NCBI RefSeq assembly: GCF_036884655.1
Contig: NC_088355.1
Coordinates: forward strand, 25,233,001 to 25,297,000
DNA: 64,000 bases
Direction: 5' to 3'
Source: Musa acuminata AAA Group
Lineage: Eukaryota > Streptophyta > Magnoliopsida > Zingiberales > Musaceae
The first letter of the stretch is position 1, and each line of letters opens with the position of its first letter. The notes under the pieces were generated by a model that was given only the letters and a program-made list of their open reading frames with translations, ran no database searches and was not told the origin of the DNA. The position numbers and the translations under genes were made by a program. This document shows positions 30,265 to 41,071 of this stretch, one piece after another.

Positions 30265-33234
30265 AATGTGCATGGATCCCCCCCTTACATCTTATGCCAA
30301 AAGCTCAAAGCCTGTAAAGCAGCACTAAAGGAGTGGAATACAAATACCTTAGGAAATATTACCACCACAGTTCAATCTAGCAGGAAGGAACTAATGTCAT
30401 TGCAACATGAGCTGCAACTTCAGCTAAAAGATGAGAATATTATCTACAAAGAGACAGAAGCCAGAAATAACTTCATGCAAGCCTTAAAACAGGAGGAAAG
30501 TTTTGCAAAGCAGAAGTTTCGACAGCATTGGCTTACACTAGGGGATTCCAATACTAAATTATTGCTACTCGAAGGGCTGTTAACCGTATCAGCAAATGCA
30601 GAGACAAAGATGATAATCTTATTGAGAATTTAGATGAGGTTAAAGCAAACACAGAGCAATTTTTTTATTCCTTACTCAATCAAGCTGGGAAAACTAATAA
30701 CATTCATGTGGAGCCGACTTGAAAACTTAATTCGGAAGCTATTTTAATCCTCAATGCCCCAATTACAGACGACGAAATTGTATGTGTTGTCTTTAAGTCA
30801 CCAAAGTACAAAAGCCCAGGTCCAGATGGATTCCCAACTGAATTTTACCAAACTGCTTGGTCTATTATTGGAAATGATGTGATCAAAGCTTGCCAATATT
30901 TTTTCTCTTCAGGCCATATTCTCAGAGAGATGAATTGCACTTTTATTTCTTTAATTCCAAAGAATGCAGGGGTTGATTCACTAGAGAACTATCGACCCAT
31001 ATCATTATGCAACTTTATTTACAAGATCATCTCCAAAGTATTGGCAAATAGAATGCAAAAGGTAATATACAAGATCATTAGCCCAAATCGAGCTGCTTTT
31101 ATCAAAGGGAGAAGTATACATCATAACATTTTGCTTGCTAATGACTTGGTCAAAGATTTGCATTCAAAAGCAAGAGGGACAAAAATATGTTTTAAAGCTG
31201 ATTTACGGGAAAGCCTTTGATTCAGTCAATAGAAAATTTATCTATAAGATGCTCCTCGATATGAACTTCCCACAGCAATGGGTTAATTGGATTCAATCTT
31301 GCTTGGAAACTCCAAAGTTTTTGATACTCTTTAATGGCTCACCTATTGGTTTTTTTGGGAGCACGAATGGCATCCGACAAGGTGATCCACTCTCTTCGTA
31401 TCTCTTTACTATTGCGATTGAAGGACTTAGCTGTATGTTGGAACATGCAGTCTTAAATGGCAGCATTAAGGTACCCAATGATGGCTCTATTCATATATCA
31501 CATATAACATTTGCAAATGATTTACTTATCTTTCTCCAAAATAATCCAACTTCAGTAAAGAACCTGGCTACTATTATGAATGACTTTGGTATGGTTTCTG
31601 GACTTCAGTTAAATCATGCTAAAAGTAAAGTATATATGAGCCCTTACGTTGAGGATAAGGTCTTTATTGCACAATCTTTGGGGGTTAGTGAGGGAAGCCT
31701 GCCAGTTCCTTATTTGGGTCTCCCGCTCATATCCACAGGCATTCACAAAACCCACTGTCAGCCTATCCTGCAAAAAATAAAGAATAGAATTTCTTCTTGG
31801 AAAAATAGGCTTATATCAAAAGCAGGACGACTCGAACTCATCGGTTCTGTATTGCACTCCTACTCTATATATTGGTGTAATGCATTTCTTCTGCCTGCTG
31901 GACTTCTCCAAGATATTGAACGGTTATTAATGAACTTCTTCTGGAATGGCACAAATGACAAGGTAATGCATATGGTAAATTGGGATAGCATTTGCAAACC
32001 GAAAGATGAAGGGGGGCGAAACTTGAGAAATACTAGAGATTGGAATCAAGCATGCCTAGTACAACAACTGTGGGATCTTTTGCAAAACAAATATTCCTTA
32101 TGGTCACAATGGGTTTCTGCTAGGTATCTTTCAAAGGAATCAATCTGGGAAATTTCAACAAGAACATTGGCTAATAATTTTAAAGGCAAGTAATTGGCTA
32201 ATCAAACACATTTCTTATGCAATCTCTTCTGGAAATAGTATTAAGATGTGGTACGATCCTTGGGTGAATGGGAAGAGTATATTTCAATTATATGGCGACA
32301 GAATACGAACAGATCTTGGGGCTCCCAAAGATTGGTAGGTTTCCGAGTTCATTGCTAACGGTACCTGGTGTCTCCCTAATCATATTTCTCCCGAAATGTT
32401 ATCCCTTTGGTCGACTATCATAGCTATTCCAATCAGGAACAACGCTTCAGATATACTTATTTGGCCTCATGACGATGGCAAATTTAGGGCCACATCCGCA
32501 TGGAATCAAATTAGGCAAAGAAATAACAAGTGGGTCCCAAGCAGTTGGACATGGGATCAACCGGGATCACAAAGACACTCCTTATGTACATGCCAGGCCC
32601 TTCTCAATAAACTACCTACAATAGACAATATGAAAAGAAGATGTATCTATCATGTTAATCGATGCTCCCTTTGTTTGCAACAAGAAGAAACTGTTGACCA
32701 CATCTATTTTGCTTGTGATTATACAAAATGGATATGGAAGGAGATTCTCCAGCGATTTGAACTCAATAGACTGCCGCAACCAAACTTGCACCAAGAACTA
32801 GGCGACCTCATGCAATGTTTCTCAAAAAAAGAGCCTCTTACACAACTGGCAAAAGTTACTTTCAGATGCGCTATTTGGTGGATGTGGAAGGAGAGATGTA
32901 ATAGAATCTTTGAAGGTCAACACACAAACAATGCTCAGCTCTTGAAAGATATTATTAGAGACTCAAGATCCTGTATGGAGCATGATCTCAAGACCGAGCA
33001 CTTCACCCGAAGAGAAAAAGATATTTTTATCAAATTTAATTTTGCTATTAGCTAAAGATCTTGGGAATGATGCCAAATAATGTACCCACAAGTAGTTATA
33101 GTCTACAGCATGTGTAGTCATAACTATGGCATTCGCACTCTATGAGTTACTTGGCTTTGTCTATGACTTGTATAGATAAAGCTATTTGTAGAAACTTTAC
33201 ACATAATTAATTTACTTTTACTTACCAAAAAAAA
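30265..33234 (+). mobile_element. LINE copy 3, 5'-truncated insertion in Gyp2
   Basis: A 2970-bp insertion starting inside ORF2 (linker after the endonuclease) and ending ACTTACC plus A (33227-33234), with a 14-bp TSD. Short-3'-UTR subfamily. Diagnostic bases shared only with copy 7 (CACAAGTAG and CATAATTAA near the end) show that the two are copies of one insertion, in line with the inverted duplication. Confidence 0.94.
30275..33055 (+). pseudogene. LINE copy 3 ORF2 remnant (RT and zf-RVT)
   Basis: Truncated ORF2. The linker is open to about 30560, then ~12 bp are lost and the frame shifts; a TGA interrupts at about 30720. The RT reads GPDGFPTEFYQTAW (about 30820), then FKADLR (about 31195) with a 1-bp insertion at about 31210, then KAFDSV, NGIRQGDPLSSYLF and FANDLLIF (about 31510). 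In that last box the first catalytic Asp of FADD has become Asn. A ~30-bp deletion at about 32165 breaks the connection region; zf-RVT is open at 32396-33055 (CSLCLQQEETVDHIYFACDY). Non-functional by both mutation and truncation. Confidence 0.92.
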
Positions 33235-33248
33235 AGATATCTTCTGCT

Positions 33249-33783
33249 CCAAGAAATATTTTAGGCTTTTATGGTCGGCCTTGAATTGAAAATATCGCCC
33301 GATCGCGAGCATTTTCATAAGTATGGTCTCCACTTGGCCACCACATGCACATCACGAGCACATCCTTGTCATAATTAGTCAGCTTGAGATGGGAAGAAGA
33401 TAATGCCTTACTCGTATAAGCGAGGGGGCGACCATCTTGCATTAGTACACCACCAATTCCGACTTCGTAGGCATCGACTTTAATAACAAAAGTCTTGCCG
33501 AAGCTGGGTAGCATTAGTATAAGCATTGTCATCATAGCTGCCTTAAGTTTGTCGAAGGCAGCGGAGGCTTTGTCCGACCATTGGAAGATATCTTTTTTTA
33601 GTAGAGAAGTGAGGGGTGCACTAATCTTCCCATAGTCTTTAACAAATTTTCGGTAATAGCCTGTTAGTCTAAGGAACTCGCACAGTAATTTCACGTTTAT
33701 AGGTTTCGGCCAGCCTTGCACTACTTTAATTTTTGTTGGGTCTATTGCCACTACTTCTTTTAATATTATATACCCAAGGTACT
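33249..33783 (-). pseudogene. Gyp2 RT thumb and RNase H fragment
   Basis: On the minus strand: VAIDPTKIKVVQGWPKPINVKLL ... GYYRKFVKDYGKISAPLTSLLKKDIFQWSDKASAAFDKLKAAM ... IKVDAYEVGIGGVLMQDGRPLAYTSKALS, the end of RT and the start of RNase H of a chromovirus. A rearranged stretch (CGATCGCGAGCATTTTC on the plus strand) replaces part of RNase H. At 33783 it is joined to an antisense LINE fragment. The same chimera lies inverted at 42593-43140, about 98% identical by eye. Confidence 0.9.
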
Positions 33784-34532
33784 AATGGCTCACCTATTGG
33801 TTTTTTTGGGAGCACGAATGGCATCCGACAAGGTGATCCACTATCTCCGTATCTTTTTACTATTGCGATGGAAGGACTTAGCTGTATGTTAGAACACGCA
33901 GTCTTAAATGGCAGCATTAAGGTACCCATTGCTGGTTCTGTTCATATATCACATATAACATTTGCAGATGACTTACTTATCATTCACCAAAATGAATCAA
34001 CTTCAGTAAAGAACCTGGCTACTATTATGAATGACTTTGGTATGGTTTCTGGACTTCAGTTAAATCATGCGAAAAGTAAAGTATATATGAGCCCTTACGT
34101 TGAGGATAAGGTCTTTATTGTGCAAACTTTGGGGGTTAGTGAGGGAAGCTTGCCAGTTCCTTATTTGGGTCTCCCGCTCATATCCACAGGCATCCCATGG
34201 TCAGCCTATCTTGCAAAAAATAAAGAATAGAATTTCTTCTTGGAAAAATAGGTTTCTATCAAAAGCAGGACAACTCGAACTCATCCGTTCGGTATTGCAC
34301 TCCTACTCTATATATTGGTGTAATGCATTTCTTCTGCCTGCTGGACTTCTCCATGATATTGAACGGTTATTAATGAACTTCTTTTGGAATGGCACAAATG
34401 ATAAGGCAATGCATATGGTAAATTGGGATAGCATTTGCAAACCGAAAGATGAAGGGGGGCTAAACTTGAGAAATATTAGAGATTGGAATCAAGCTTGTCT
34501 GGTACAGCAATTGTGGGATATTTTGCAAAACA
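33784..34532 (+). pseudogene. LINE copy 4: RT fragment without poly(A), inside Gyp2 RT
   Basis: 749 bp of LINE ORF2 from NGSPIGFFGSTNGIRQGDPLSPYLF through FADDLLII to LVQQLWDILQN. Both ends are cut and there is no 3' UTR, poly(A) or target duplication. It therefore arrived by recombination or template switching, not by ordinary retrotransposition. It lies between the N-terminal and thumb parts of a chromovirus RT, on the opposite strand, where the RT palm should be. It shares a 9-bp deletion (GGCATCCCAT) only with copy 5. Confidence 0.9.
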
Positions 34533-34704
34533 TGGCCAAATCACCCTTGTTTCAAGCATCTCGTTTACAATCTTTTCAATTTCATCCTTCTAGAGGTAAG
34601 GATATCAGTACGGCTGAGTGTTCGCTGGTGGCTTGCTCGGAAGGATTGAAATTTGATGGTCATGTTTCCGAGTAGGAGGAAGACCGCGCGACTTAGCAAA
34701 AATG
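34533..34704 (-). pseudogene. Gyp2 RT N-terminal fragment
   Basis: On the minus strand: RGLPPTRKHDHQISILPSKPPANTQPY ..., then QKDEIEKIV-like and GVIW-like readings with two stops. This is the segment just before the RT palm in Gyp3 (60220-60365). It is bordered by LINE copy 4 on one side and the poly(T) of LINE copy 5 on the other. Confidence 0.85.
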
Positions 34705-35159
34705 TTTTTTTTTTTTTGGTAAGTAAAAGTAAATTGATTATGTGTAAAGTTTCTACAAATAGCTTTATCTATACAAGTCATAGACAAAGCCAAGTAACTC
34801 ATAGAGTGCGAATACGATAGTTATGACTACACATGCTGTAGACTATAACTCCTAATTATAATCAATATAGAAAATGTTTATTTAGATATATCAAAACTAC
34901 CTGTGGGTACATAATTTGGCATCATTCCCAAGATCTTTAGCTAATAGCAAAATTAAATTTGATAAAAATATCTTTTTCTCTTTGGGTAAAGTGCTCCGTT
35001 TTGAGATCTTGCTCCATACAGGATCTTGAGTCTCTAATAATCTCTTTCAATAGCTGAGCATTGTTTGTGTGTTGGCATTCAAAGATTCTATTACATCTCT
35101 CCTTCCACATCCACCAAATAGCGCATTTGAAAGTAACCTTTGCCAGTTGTTTTAGAGGC
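34705..35159 (-). pseudogene. LINE copy 5, 3' end (3' UTR and end of ORF2)
   Basis: Minus-strand LINE beginning with poly(T) (34705-34715): long-subfamily 3' UTR and the last ~80 codons of ORF2 (LAKVTFKCAIWWMWKERCNRIFECQHTNN ... FIKFNFAIS). It is interrupted at 35159 by LINE copy 6 and resumes at 41072. Confidence 0.92.
35146..35159. repeat. Target-site duplication of LINE copy 6, left copy
   Basis: GTTGTTTTAGAGGC, matching GTTGTGTTAGAGGC at 41072-41085 with one difference. It marks the ends of LINE copy 6. Confidence 0.9.
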
Positions 35160-35652
35160 GGTTGCAATCCTTTTTGCATCTCGAGATACCAAACATCTCC
35201 CGAAGAGGGCGACGGTACTGTTGCGGCGACCAGATCTCGGGTGACGCTGTAGCGGCAGCGACCAGATCTAGGGCGACGGTACTGTTACGGCGACGCTGTA
35301 GCGGTGGCGACACTGTAGCGGCGACCAGATCTAGGGCGACGGTACTGTTGCGAAGACGAACTGTAGCGGCGACCAGATCTAGGGCGACACTGTAGGGCGA
35401 CGGTACTGTTGCGGCGACGACTGTAGTGGCGACCAGATCTCGGGCGACGCTGTAGCGGGGCGACACTGTAGCGGCGACCAGATCTAGGACTGTTGTGGTG
35501 ATCGGATCTCCTGCAGCATCAGCTTCTCCCCAAGGGCGACGAGACCAGATCTCCCTAGGGCGACGGTACTGTAGCGGCGATCTAATATACTGCAGCGGTG
35601 GCTTTTCCCTATGGCGACGATTCTGTAGCGGTGACCAGAAAAGGGATCAAAC
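35160..35652 (+). promoter_or_regulatory. LINE copy 6 5' UTR with tandem GC-rich monomers
   Basis: Irregular tandem units built on GTAGCGGCGACCAGATCTAG and GGCGACGGTACTGT (about 27-35 bp each) fill most of the leader, with many AGATCT and GGCGAC sites. LINE copies 8 and 9 carry the same kind of leader with different unit numbers. By analogy to monomer-type L1 promoters this may be the internal promoter; that is inference. Confidence 0.75.
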
Positions 35653-37170
35653 ATGGTAGCGACGGCCCCTAAGGCTGGCGACGGTGACGGGAGGGATGAA
35701 ACGATGGCAAGGCTCCCTACCGCTACCCCCCAAGTTGCTCTTCCACTATATCCTTTCCAGAGAGAAACTCCTTCGACGAAGCAGCATTGAAGCAGGTCGC
35801 GCTCTAGATCGCGGCAGCCTGCTCTCATTTCCAATGATCCTCGGCCTTGGACTAGCCTCTTCAAGGCTCCGGTTGGAAGTCCAGATCTAAGCTTGGAATT
35901 CATTACTCCAGAAGTTCAGGCTGATAAGAAGATTGCTGTATATGAGATTGCTGATTCAGTAGAGCTGTATATGAGATTGCTGTCGATTGTTGGCTATGTG
36001 GTAGGTCTCAAAACTTCTTATTTCCCACTATCCTCATTTATCAAAACTCGATGGGGATTATCGCCATTTGATCTTCATATGTTGGAGAACGGATTCTTTG
36101 TTTGCAAGCTATACTCTGAAGAAGATCTGCAACGAATCCTCGAAGGATTCTGGACTATCCGCGGTCATCCAATGATTCTACGACGTTGGTCTCCTGATGT
36201 CCGTTTGGAGTTAGATAGCCTACAGTCTATTCCATTATAGGTATCCTTTCAAGGACTGCCTCTACATCTTTGGAGTCGACGTTTTATAGCAAAGTTATGT
36301 AGCACTCTGGGACAGCCACTCTACATTGACAAAGCAACAGCAGCTCAGACGAGATTAGCATTTGCACGAGCATGTGTGCTGGTTTCTTCCGATGAAGATC
36401 TTCCTAACGAGGTTTTCTATAGTGATCTTGACGGGAACACTCGGAAGGTGCATGTCTCATATTCCTGGAAGCCACAACGATGTCAGCGTTGCTTTTCTTT
36501 TAGTCATGCAAATGGAGCTTGTCAACAAACCCCAAAACCAACCACAAAGGTCTATCGACCATGTCAAGTGCCTCAGCAACAATCTTCTCTAATGGCGGTA
36601 GCACCGATGGTGGCAAAAACTATTGAGCACTCCGACTCGCAAGAAAAGCACCGCGGACAGAAGGACAATTCCAAAACTTTATCTCTTCCTATAATGTCAG
36701 AGCCTTCCACAACAGAGGTTTCCCATGGTACTAGTGGACAGGAGAAACATAAGTCAGGAACTTCATCTCTTCCAATACCATCGGATCCATCTACAATCGC
36801 TCAACGAACTCAGGTCCAAGCAAATCTCGCCAGCAAGTATATTCTTCCTCAACAAACTCAAGCCTCAACAAACATTGCCAACAAGGATATTCTGTCTCAA
36901 CAAACTCATGCCCCAACAAACCACTCTAGCCAGGCTGCTCCAATAAGTACTATCCAGGATATTGTGCTGCAACAATCCTATCGAGCTTCAACAAACCCTA
37001 CCAATCAAGACCACATGATTCAAGGTACTTTAAAGTTTAAAAATTTGCAAGCTGTGGATGAAGTGGATAAATATAGGAATAAAGCCATAAAAGGTAAGGA
37101 TATTGTGCGGGAGGAAAATACAAAACCGAAAGATAAGAAAAAGGATGGTACAATCCATCCAAAGTCGTAG
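35653..37170 (+). pseudogene. LINE copy 6 ORF1 (DUF4283-like, CCHC zinc knuckle)
   Basis: A 505-codon frame for the RNA-binding protein of the LINE particle. From the ATG at 35653: a basic Arg/Ser stretch, a DUF4283-like domain (GYVVGLKTSYFPLSSFIKTR ... EEDLQRILEGFWTIRGHPMI, about codons 110-195), the region WVSFQGLPLHLWS, knuckle CQRCFSFSHANGAC (about codons 276-289), a Q/T/S-rich stretch with the repeat DILxQQT (about 390-445) and a lysine-rich tail. All parts are in one frame, interrupted only by TGA at 35788-35790 and TAG at 36238-36240. The stop is followed 38 bp later by the ORF2 ATG. Confidence 0.9.
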
Positions 37171-37208
37171 GATGTATTCCTTGCTACCTTTTCATTTATT
37201 TATTACTA

Positions 37209-40200
37209 ATGAAGATAACATGCTGGAATGTTCGCGGACTTAATAAGCCGGAGAAATGTCGGGAGCTCAACAGAACTTACCAAAAAAAAAAAAAAAATGA
37301 TCAAGTCTGCCGCATGTGATATTGTTATTCTAGTGGAAACGAAAATTAAACAATCGCGCGTTCAAGCTCAAAAGAATTTAATATGGCCGGACGCAGAATT
37401 GTTTACCAATGACTCAAATGAAACTTTTGGTAGAATATGGGTCTTATGGCATCCTAACTCTATTAATGCTTGGTTTATTTCTGCTACTGATCAATTCATT
37501 CATCTTAAGGTAGAGGATAAAAAGAATGGCTGTCAATTCAATCTCACTGGTATATATGCTTCAAACAGTATGCAAGAAAGAAATACTCTTTGGTCTGACC
37601 TGACTAATATTGTAAATGGCTGTCTCAATGTACCTTGGATTGTTCTTGGAGACTTTAATACTGTTCGGTACACAAATGAAAAAGAGGGGGGTAGACAACT
37701 TTCAGAAAGCCAGCTTCAAAGTTTTAATGATTACATTGACACTGCAGCATTGTTTGATATGAAATCTGCGGGTAATTGTCTCTCCTGGAGTAATCAAGGT
37801 GCTGCTAACAGAAAAATAATGGCTCGACTTGATAGGTGTTTGATTAATCATGAATGGTTAACAGTTTACCCAGATTCACTTCTTGAGTATGGTGCTCCTT
37901 TGTTTTCTGACCATTCTTTAATGTATATACACGCAGAAAAATCGACACCAAGAGGCAAGAAACCGTTTAGATTCTTTAACATGTGGAGTACTCGTCCTCA
38001 ATTTTTTGATATTATCAGATCTGCTTGGAATGTTAATGTGCATGGATCCCCCCCTTACATCTTATGTCAAAAGCTCAAAGCCTGTAAAGCAGCACTAAAG
38101 TAGTGGAATACAAATACCTTTGGCAATATTAACACCAGAGTTCAATTTTGCAGAAATGAACTAAGGTCATTGCAACATGAGCTGCAACTTCAGCCAAATG
38201 ATGAAAATATTATCTACAAAGAGACAGAAGCCAGAAATAACTTCATGCAAGCCTTAAAACAGGAGGAAAGTTTTGCAAAGCAGAAGTCTCGACAGAATTG
38301 GCTTACACTAGGGGATTCCAATACTAAATTTTTCTATGCTTCAATTGCTACTCGAAGGGCTGTTAACCGTATCAACAAATGCAGAGACAAAGATGATAAT
38401 CTTATTGAGAATTTAGATGAGATTAAAGCACACACAGAGCAATTTTTTTATTCCTTACTCAATCAAGCTGGGAAACCTAATAACATTCATGTGGAGCCGA
38501 CTAGAAAACTTGATTCGGAAGCTATTTCAATCCTCAATGCCCCAATTACAGATGACGAAATTGTACGTGTTGTCTTTAAGTCACCAAAGCACAAAAGCCC
38601 AGGTCCAGATGGATTTCCAGCTGAATTTTACCAAACTGCTTGGTCTATTATTGGAAATGATATGATCAAGGCTTGCCAACATTTCTTCTCTTCAGGTCAT
38701 ATTCTTAGAGAGATGAATTGCACTTTTATTTCTTTAATTCCGAAGAATGCAAGGGCTGATTCACTAGAAAACTATCGACCCATATCATTATGCAACTTTG
38801 TTTACAAGATCATCTCCAAAGTATTGGCAAATAGAATGCAAAAGGTAATACACAAGATTATTAGCCCAAATCAAGCTGCTTTCATCAAAGGGAGAAGTAT
38901 ACATCATAACATTTTGCTTGCTAATGACTTGGTCAAAGATTTGCATTCAAAAGCAAGAGGGACAAAAATCTGTTTTAAAGCTGATTTACGGAAAGCCTTT
39001 GATTCAGTTAATAGGAAGTTTATCTATAAGATGCTTCTCGATATGAACTTCCCACGGCAATGGGTTAATTGGATTCAATCTTGCTTGGAAACTCCAAAGT
39101 TTTCAATACTCTTTAATGGCTCACCTATTGGTTTTTTTGGGAGCACGAATGACATCCGACAAGGTGATCCACTATCTCCGTATCTTTTTACTATTACGAT
39201 GGAAGGACTTAGCTGTATGTTGGAACACGCAGTCTTAAATGGCAGCATTAAGGTACCCATTGCTGGTTCTGTTCATATATCACATATAACTTTTGCAGAT
39301 GACTTACTTATCTTTCTCCAAAATGAACCAACTTTAGTAAAGAACCTGGCTACTATTATGAATGACTTTGGTATGGTTTCTGGACTTCAGTTAAATCATT
39401 CGAAAAGTAAAGTATATATGAGCCCTTACGTTGAGGGTAAGGTTTTTATTGCGCAAACTTTGGGGGTTAGTGAGGGAAGCTTGCCAGTTCCTTATTTGGG
39501 TCTCCCGCTCATATCCACAGGCATTCAAACCCATTGTCAGCCTATCTTGCAAAAAATAAAGAATAGAATTTCTTCTTGGAAAAATAGGTTTCTATCAAAA
39601 GCAGGACGACTCGAACTCATCCGTTCGGTATTGCACTCCAACTCTATATATTAGTGTAATGCATTTCTTCTGCCTGCTGGACTTCTCCATGATTTTGAAC
39701 GGTTATTAATGAACTTTTTCTGGAATGGCACAAATGATAAGGCAATGCATATGGTAAATTGGGATAGCATTTGCAAACCGAAAGATGAAGGGTAAACTTG
39801 AGAAATACTAGAGATTTGAATCAAGCTTGTCTGGTACAGCAATTGTGGGATCTTTTGCAAAATAAATGTTCCTTATGGTCACATTGGGTTTCTGCTAGGT
39901 ATCTTTTAAAGGAATCAATCTGGGAAATTTCAACAAGAACATACCACTCTGCAGCTTGGAAAGGAATTTTAAAGGCAAGGAATTGGCTAATCAAACACAT
40001 TTCCTATGCAATCTCTTCTGGTACTAGTACTAATATGTGGTTTGATCCTTGGGTAAATGGGAAGAGTATATTTCAGTTATATGGTGACAGAATACGAAAA
40101 GATCTTGGGGATCCCAAAGATTGGAAGGTTTCTGAGTTCATTGCTAACGGTGCTTGGTGTCTCCCTAATCCTATTTCTCCCGAAATATTATCACTTTGGC

Positions 40201-40844
40201 CGACTATTATAGCTATTCCAATCAGGAACAACTCTTCAGATATACTTATTTGGCCTCATGACAATGGCAAATTTAATGCCAAATCCGCATGGAATCAAAT
40301 TAGGCAAAGAAATAACAAGTGGGTCCCAAGCAGTTGGACATGGGATCGACCGGGATCACAAAGACATTCCTTATGTACATGGCAGGCTCTTCTCAATAAA
40401 CCACCGACAATAGACAATATGAAAAGAAGAGGTATCAATCATGTTAACCGATGCTCCCTTTGTATGCAACAAAAAGAAACTATTGACCACCTCTATTTTG
40501 CTTGTGATTATACAAAATTGATATGGAAGGAGATTCTCTAGCGATTTGAACTCAATAGACTGTCGCAACCAAACTTGCACAAAGAACTAAGCGACCTCAT
40601 GCAATGTTTCTCAAGAAAAGGACCTCTAACACAACTGGCAAAGGTTACTTTCAGATGCGCTAATTGGTGGATGTGGAAGGAGAGATGTAATAGAATCTTT
40701 GAATGCCAACACACAAACAATCCTCAATTATTGAAAGAGATTATTAGAGACTCAAGATCCTGTATGGAGCAAGATCTCAAAACGGAGCACTTTACCCAAA
40801 GAGAAAAAGATATTTTTATCAAATTTAATTTTGCTATTAGCTAA
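37209..40844 (+). pseudogene. LINE copy 6 ORF2 (endonuclease, RT, zf-RVT)
   Basis: ATG at 37209 (MKITCWNVRGLNKPEKCREL). A 22-nt insertion (CTTACC plus 16 A, 37276-37297) shifts the frame; the endonuclease then continues in the new frame (VETKI, GDFNTVR about 37650, SDHS about 37910). TAG at 38101-38103 replaces a Gly codon. The RT is open from 38170 to 39654: GPDGFPAEF, FKADLRKAFDSV, NDIRQGDPLSPYLF (the usual NGIRQGDP has Gly to Asp) and catalytic FADDLLIF (about 39295). TAG at about 39652 replaces Trp, a 4-bp deletion at about 39792 shifts the frame, and TAG at 40539 interrupts before the last ~100 codons. The catalytic boxes are otherwise intact. Expected full length is about 1200 residues. 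Confidence 0.93.
37276..37297 (+). mobile_element. Minute LINE-tail insertion (CTTACC plus A16)
   Basis: 22 nt absent from the other LINE copies at this point. They equal the last six template bases of this LINE family's 3' end followed by poly(A). It looks like target-primed reverse transcription that aborted after six nucleotides. At most a few bases of target duplication are possible. Confidence 0.75.
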
Positions 40845-41071
40845 AGATCTTGGGAATGATGCCAAATTATGTACCCACAGGTAGTTTTGATATATCTGGA
40901 TAAACATTTTCTATATTGATTATAATTAGGAGTTATAGTCTACAGCATGTGTAGTCATAACTATCGCATTCGCACTCTATGAGTTACTTGGCTTTGTCTA
41001 TGACTTGTATAGATAAAGCTATTTGTAGAAACTTTACACATAATCAATTTACTTTTACTTACCAAAAAAAA
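40845..41071 (+). other. LINE copy 6 3' UTR and poly(A)
   Basis: Long-subfamily 3' UTR with the 48-bp segment (about 40887-40934), ending ACTTACC plus eight A (41064-41071). Confidence 0.92.

Larger units (their letters stand above)
30283..34532. repeat. Left arm of the ~4.25-kb inverted duplication
   Basis: Pairs with 41843-46107. Its outer end lies in the LINE copy 3 linker (at CTTACATCTTATG) and its inner end is the 3' edge of LINE copy 4. Because the outer part of copy 3 and its 14-bp target duplication are present only on this side, this arm is probably the original and the other one the copy. Confidence 0.83.
35160..41071 (+). mobile_element. LINE copy 6: full-length L1-type LINE
   Basis: A 5.9-kb insertion with all parts: a GC-rich 5' UTR of tandem monomers (35160-35652), ORF1 (35653-37170), a 38-bp spacer, ORF2 (37209-40844), a long-subfamily 3' UTR and A-tail (41064-41071). 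It inserted into LINE copy 5 in the opposite orientation with a 14-bp TSD. Both ORFs carry disabling mutations. Confidence 0.94.

Noticed and set aside
35162..35903. ORFs in the LINE 5' UTRs on both strands (also 57684-58079, 59731-60282)
   Set aside because: GC-rich monomers leave several frames open; products are simple Arg/Leu/Val repeats that change with monomer number.
39075..39260. Recurrent antisense ORF opposite the LINE RT (MGTLMLPFKTACSNIQLSP..., also at 9871, 19141, 31293, 42446, 44902, 54525)
   Set aside because: Shadow of the conserved RT coding strand; it appears wherever the RT appears and has no independent signals.
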